NCBI GenBank assembly: GCA_963921195.1
Contig: OY992536.1
Span: 99,225,550-99,289,549, forward strand
DNA from: Pegoplata infirma
Lineage: Eukaryota; Arthropoda; Insecta; Diptera; Anthomyiidae
DNA: 64,000 nucleotides
Direction of reading: 5' to 3'
Part shown: positions 61,021-64,000 of the stretch, in pieces
Position numbering within the stretch: position 1 is the first letter of the stretch
How the letters are laid out: every line of letters begins with the position of its first letter
The notes under the pieces: generated by a model
What the model was told of the DNA's origin: nothing
Database searches by the model: none
Seen by the model: the letters and a program-made list of their open reading frames with translations, nothing else
Position numbers and translations under genes: made by a program

Positions 61021-62078
61021 TTTTGTGTTAACAAATCAACAACCCAAATGTTTTCTCAAAATTCATTAAAATAGAAAATAATTGATTTAAATTGTGCCGA
61101 CGAGGAACTTTCGGTGGTGGCGACTCGCCCCATTTGCTTGGTTATGGAGTTGTATTTTTGTAATGACGCAATAAAAATATGTATTTTAGATAGAGTTAAA
61201 TAAAGAAAATTGGGGTTTATTTTCGTAAAAATGTCAATACAATTTTTTTTACAAAACCAATTTACACAGAATTTTGTGATCGAATTTGATTTCATCTTAG
61301 GTGTGAATTAGGTATAGGTTCATGTAGTGTGAACGTGGCCTTACTCTATACAGGATTAAAGATTTTTTTGGGGATAAGACTCAAAATAATGCATGAAAAA
61401 TTAAAAAAAAAAATTAAGGCCTATGGTAAGCGGTAGGGAACATCTAGTGCATATTTTTCCATTTTTTGTGGCTATGCATTACATGGTAATGCATACCGTT
61501 ACTCCCAGTAGATTTATTCGCCGATATTCAGTTAAAAGAAGCATATTTCTCTCAAAATTGTTTTATATGTGTGTCTGTCCATGTTTGGACTTTCCTACTT
61601 GTATTTGTGTAAAAACTTTTTGGTACATATTTTCTAAATTTTTTTACAACTACGTATTTTTTTAAATATTTAATGACTGTTGTTTTTTTTAAATTTTGTT
61701 TACTGTCAAAATAAAGTAAAATGCATAAAAATTAAACTGATAAAATACCCAAACATTTCATTAAAATAGTTCTGTGGCTTGATAATTGAATGTAATAAAA
61801 AAAGTTTGTTTTAAATTTAATGTTAACCATTATCTTAATATTATTTGAGTAATATGAATGTAATATTATTTTTACTTTTGAATGTATCAGCTAATTTATT
61901 TAATTTATAATAAAAACAAATATTTTTTTTTTTGCTTTTTATCCTTTTTACCTTAAAAAGCACATTTTCCATTTTTTTTTTCATTTTCTCTTTTTTCTTG
62001 GCGCTGATTTTTGTTTTTTTTTTCATACTATTTTTGCGTTTTTTTTTCATATTGATAATGGCAACACTGTTTTTAATA
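61021..62078. other. Unclassified AT-rich DNA
   Basis: No gene recognised; long poly(T)/poly(A) tracts near 61930-62050. The open frames here have no domain. Confidence 0.4.
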
Positions 62079-62325
62079 GCGAGCAAATGCTCCTTCACAA
62101 TTCAGCAGCAAGCAGCAGACAGCAAAAATTAAGAGTACACTATTTAATTATAATTTCACTAAAATGCCGTATTTTTTATTTCTTAACATTGCAAAATCAC
62201 ACATCAAGTTGCAAATACAATAAGTACAGCTTTTATAAATTTATAATTAAACAGGTACTTTATATTTTTTGCCGTCTGCTGCTTGCTGCTGCAGTGTGTG
62301 CGAACACTACGTTTGCTCGCATTAA
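62079..62325. repeat. Hairpin MITE with AGCGAGCAAA termini
   Basis: AGCGAGCAAATG...CAGCAGCAAGCAGCAGACAG at the left and its inverted copy ending TTTGCTCGC at the right. Arms about 60 bp. Resembles 56055-56215. Confidence 0.7.
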
Positions 62326-63170
62326 CTGCAGTGCTACCAACTGTTTTTTCTGTTTGTTTAGTGCGAAAAAGAATTGGAAAAAGTAACAACGCGATACCCA
62401 GTCACGGAGTGTTTGTAAAAAAAATATATGTTAAATTTATTTAATTAAATTGTGTTAAAGTAAATAAATATAAATGTTCTTTATTTATTTAAATATGCAC
62501 ATTAAATAAAATGCAATTAATAATAAAACTACATCAGTTTTTTTGTTAAATCGTTTTTTATTTCAATGATTGTGTAAGAAAAAAATTCAAGCTGAAGAAG
62601 AATATTATGGATACACACACGTATACAAAAAAAAATGTATGTATAAAAAAAAACACCCTCTGTAGTAAAATGTTTGTACATACATTTGAACATGTATTGA
62701 GAAAATATTATTTCTTTTTTATATTTTTAGCAATCGTTTACGTGGTACAATCAACGCTACATTTTTTTAAACAGCTTAAGAAGACATGTAATTAAGTATA
62801 TCTTATAACCGAAGTGAAATAAAAAATCATTTATATATAATTTTTTCTGATTTTTATTTACTAAAATTGATATAGGTAGTAGTTTTATTAACTAAAATTA
62901 GCAATTTTATTTACTTAAATTAGTAATTTTTTTTACTAAATAGGGCAAAAATTTGAAATATTTATGATTTTTTTAGTAATTATATTTACTAAATTTGTAG
63001 TAAATTGCAGTAATATTTACTGTTTTTTTAGTATTTTTCATGTACTACATATTAGTAACAAATTTTAGTACTGATTACCAATTCCTGCACTAGGTCCTTT
63101 TGGACTAAAACATTAGTACTCGTAGCTAAATTTTTAGTATTGAATACCCACGTTTTTTTTTGAGTGTAGT
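62326..63170. repeat. AT-rich DNA and a CACTCAAAA-type right end
   Basis: 62326-62860 is AT-rich without recognised content. 63050-63167 is an inverted copy of the left half of the 54480-54708 MITE, ending GTTTTTTTTTGAGTG-TA. Its left partner was not found. Confidence 0.5.
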
Positions 63171-63320
63171 AGTTCAAAAAAACGACTTAAAATAACTAAC
63201 AGAAATAGTTGTTTGATATTTTTCATACAAAAACAACTGACTTTGTAGTTGAAAACAACTAACTACTGTAAAATATACAAACAACTAACATGTAGTAACT
63301 TACACAATTTTCTGAGTGTA

Positions 63321-64000
63321 TTAGAAAAATCCTTGCTATGGAACCAGTATCTAAATAGTTTAATAACCACAAAGGCCACTAGGGCTACATATGCCTGTCA
63401 GAGGCTTTTTGGGAAAACCTGGGGACTGAAACCGCATATGATCTTCTGGTCCTTTAACACTATTGTGAAACCTATGCTGCTTTGGTATGGCGACCTAAGG
63501 TTGAACAAAGAACGTCCAGTCTGCAGACTCGTTTGCATCGGCATCACTGGGGCTGGAAAAATATGTCCAACCAACGCTATCTCTGTAGTGGAGTTTGCTT
63601 GCAAGAGCGTCATTAGGTTGACATATGAAAATTCTTTAGCTTTTTATTAATAACCTTGTTCTAAAAGTCAAGGACATAATATTACCAACACACGTATTCA
63701 CCAGGAACTTCGAAATTAAAATCTTTGAACGGAGCGAGTCATCAAACAAGACCTAGGACCCTAAACCTAATTCCATGGTATACGGACGGGTCTAAGCAAA
63801 CCAACAAGGCTATAGGCGCAGGTATCTTCGGAACCAACTTTAAACGTGCTTTGCCCATGGGCAAATCTCCATCTATATTTTTAGGCAGAACTGTATGCCA
63901 TTCACATATTCGCGACCGAATGCATTGTTAGAAGGGCAAAAGGTTCACTCATATATGTATATAATGTCTGACAGTCAGGCTGCACTGAAAGCTGTCATAG
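63321..64000 (+). pseudogene. RNase H-bearing non-LTR element, RT end to RNase H
   Basis: Continues 57961-58193: LEKSLLWNQYLNSLITTKAT, MIFWSFNTIVKPMLLWYGD, then (63770 onward) IPWYTDGSKQTNKAIGAG and, in another frame, SDSQAALKAVI. These last two are RNase H motifs. Frameshifted, and runs off the window end. Confidence 0.75.

Larger units (their letters stand above)
59479..62071. mobile_element. Candidate larger hAT-type element
   Basis: CAGTGTTGCCATTAT at the left and ATAATGGCAACACTG at the right are a perfect 15-bp inverted pair. Flanks share TTTTAAT, each offset one T from the terminus, so the duplication is not clean. It holds the DINE copy and the hAT at 59754-60986. No transposase seen. 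Confidence 0.45.
58196..63318. mobile_element. TA-flanked composite element with nested insertions
   Basis: Ends CACTCAAAAAATTATGTTAG and CACAATTTTCTGAGTG with TA on both sides (58194-58195, 63319-63320). Subterminal AAAACAACTAA/TTAGTTGTTTT motifs at both ends. The inside is almost entirely younger or unrelated insertions (hATs, DINE pieces, hairpins). Confidence 0.7.

Noticed and set aside
60577..61341. Apparent inverted pair TAAGGCCAGATTC / GTGAACGTGGCCTTA
   Set aside because: One end lies inside the hAT element 59754-60986 and the other outside it, so they cannot bound one insertion; probably unrelated ends of a common MITE type.
61423..61665. 80-residue frame beginning MVSGREHLVHIFPFF
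   Set aside because: No domain, no splice or promoter context, in unclassified AT-rich DNA.
57162..64000. Search for the first Pkc98E exon (start codon and first half of C2)
   Set aside because: No minus-strand stretch with a C2-like peptide ending in the right phase before a GT donor was found; the exon probably lies beyond the window.

Overview
This is eukaryotic, very AT-rich, repeat-dense genomic DNA from a fly. The only host gene I recognise is on the minus strand. It is a novel-type (epsilon-like) protein kinase C that matches Drosophila Pkc98E in domain order and sequence. The repeat content also points to a higher dipteran: DINE-1/INE-1-like elements ending in a TATACCC...GGGTATA hairpin, Foldback-type elements, hAT and Tc1/mariner MITEs, and non-LTR retroelements of Jockey-like, RNase H-bearing and RTE-like types. 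A calyptrate fly such as a blowfly or muscid is my guess; nothing here proves the species.

Gene layout, read 5' to 3' on the minus strand. There are eleven coding exons: partial C2 (57161-56910), pseudosubstrate (50991-50867), C1A split over three exons including a 32-bp microexon (50795-50722, 50140-50109, 21599-21529), C1B (21450-21166), hinge plus start of kinase (21101-20664), kinase (17635-17408, 17339-17087, 17032-16893), and C-terminal tail with the stop (8311-8150). The splice phases agree at every junction and give about 686 residues. The first exon (start codon and first part of C2) was not found and probably lies beyond 64000. Roughly 8.1 kb after the stop is 3' flank.

The rest is introns and flank filled with nested mobile DNA. 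The 28.5-kb intron (21600-50108) holds an RTE-like element (24180-27512, tail at 30270-30281) inserted into an older Jockey-like element (23740-33456). A 2.76-kb foldback element with 21-bp-repeat arms (27513-30269) sits inside the RTE-like tail, and two hAT MITEs also interrupt the Jockey-like element. Other stacks are a DINE-like copy at 10698-15213 carrying three insertions, a Jockey-like stack at 52300-56720, and an RNase H-bearing retroelement split by a 5.1-kb TA-flanked composite (58196-63318).

The most noteworthy signals are: (1) two foldback elements with the same outer terminus but different 21-bp satellite arms; (2) a MITE family with 3-bp target duplications and termini NNN-GGTATTCA (five copies with exact duplications); (3) nine hAT-type MITEs with exact 8-bp duplications, many carrying a family-specific subterminal motif array; and (4) several insertions whose removal restores a reading frame or an uninterrupted repeat copy, which gives a relative insertion history. 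I found no CRISPR arrays, rRNA or intact tRNA genes.
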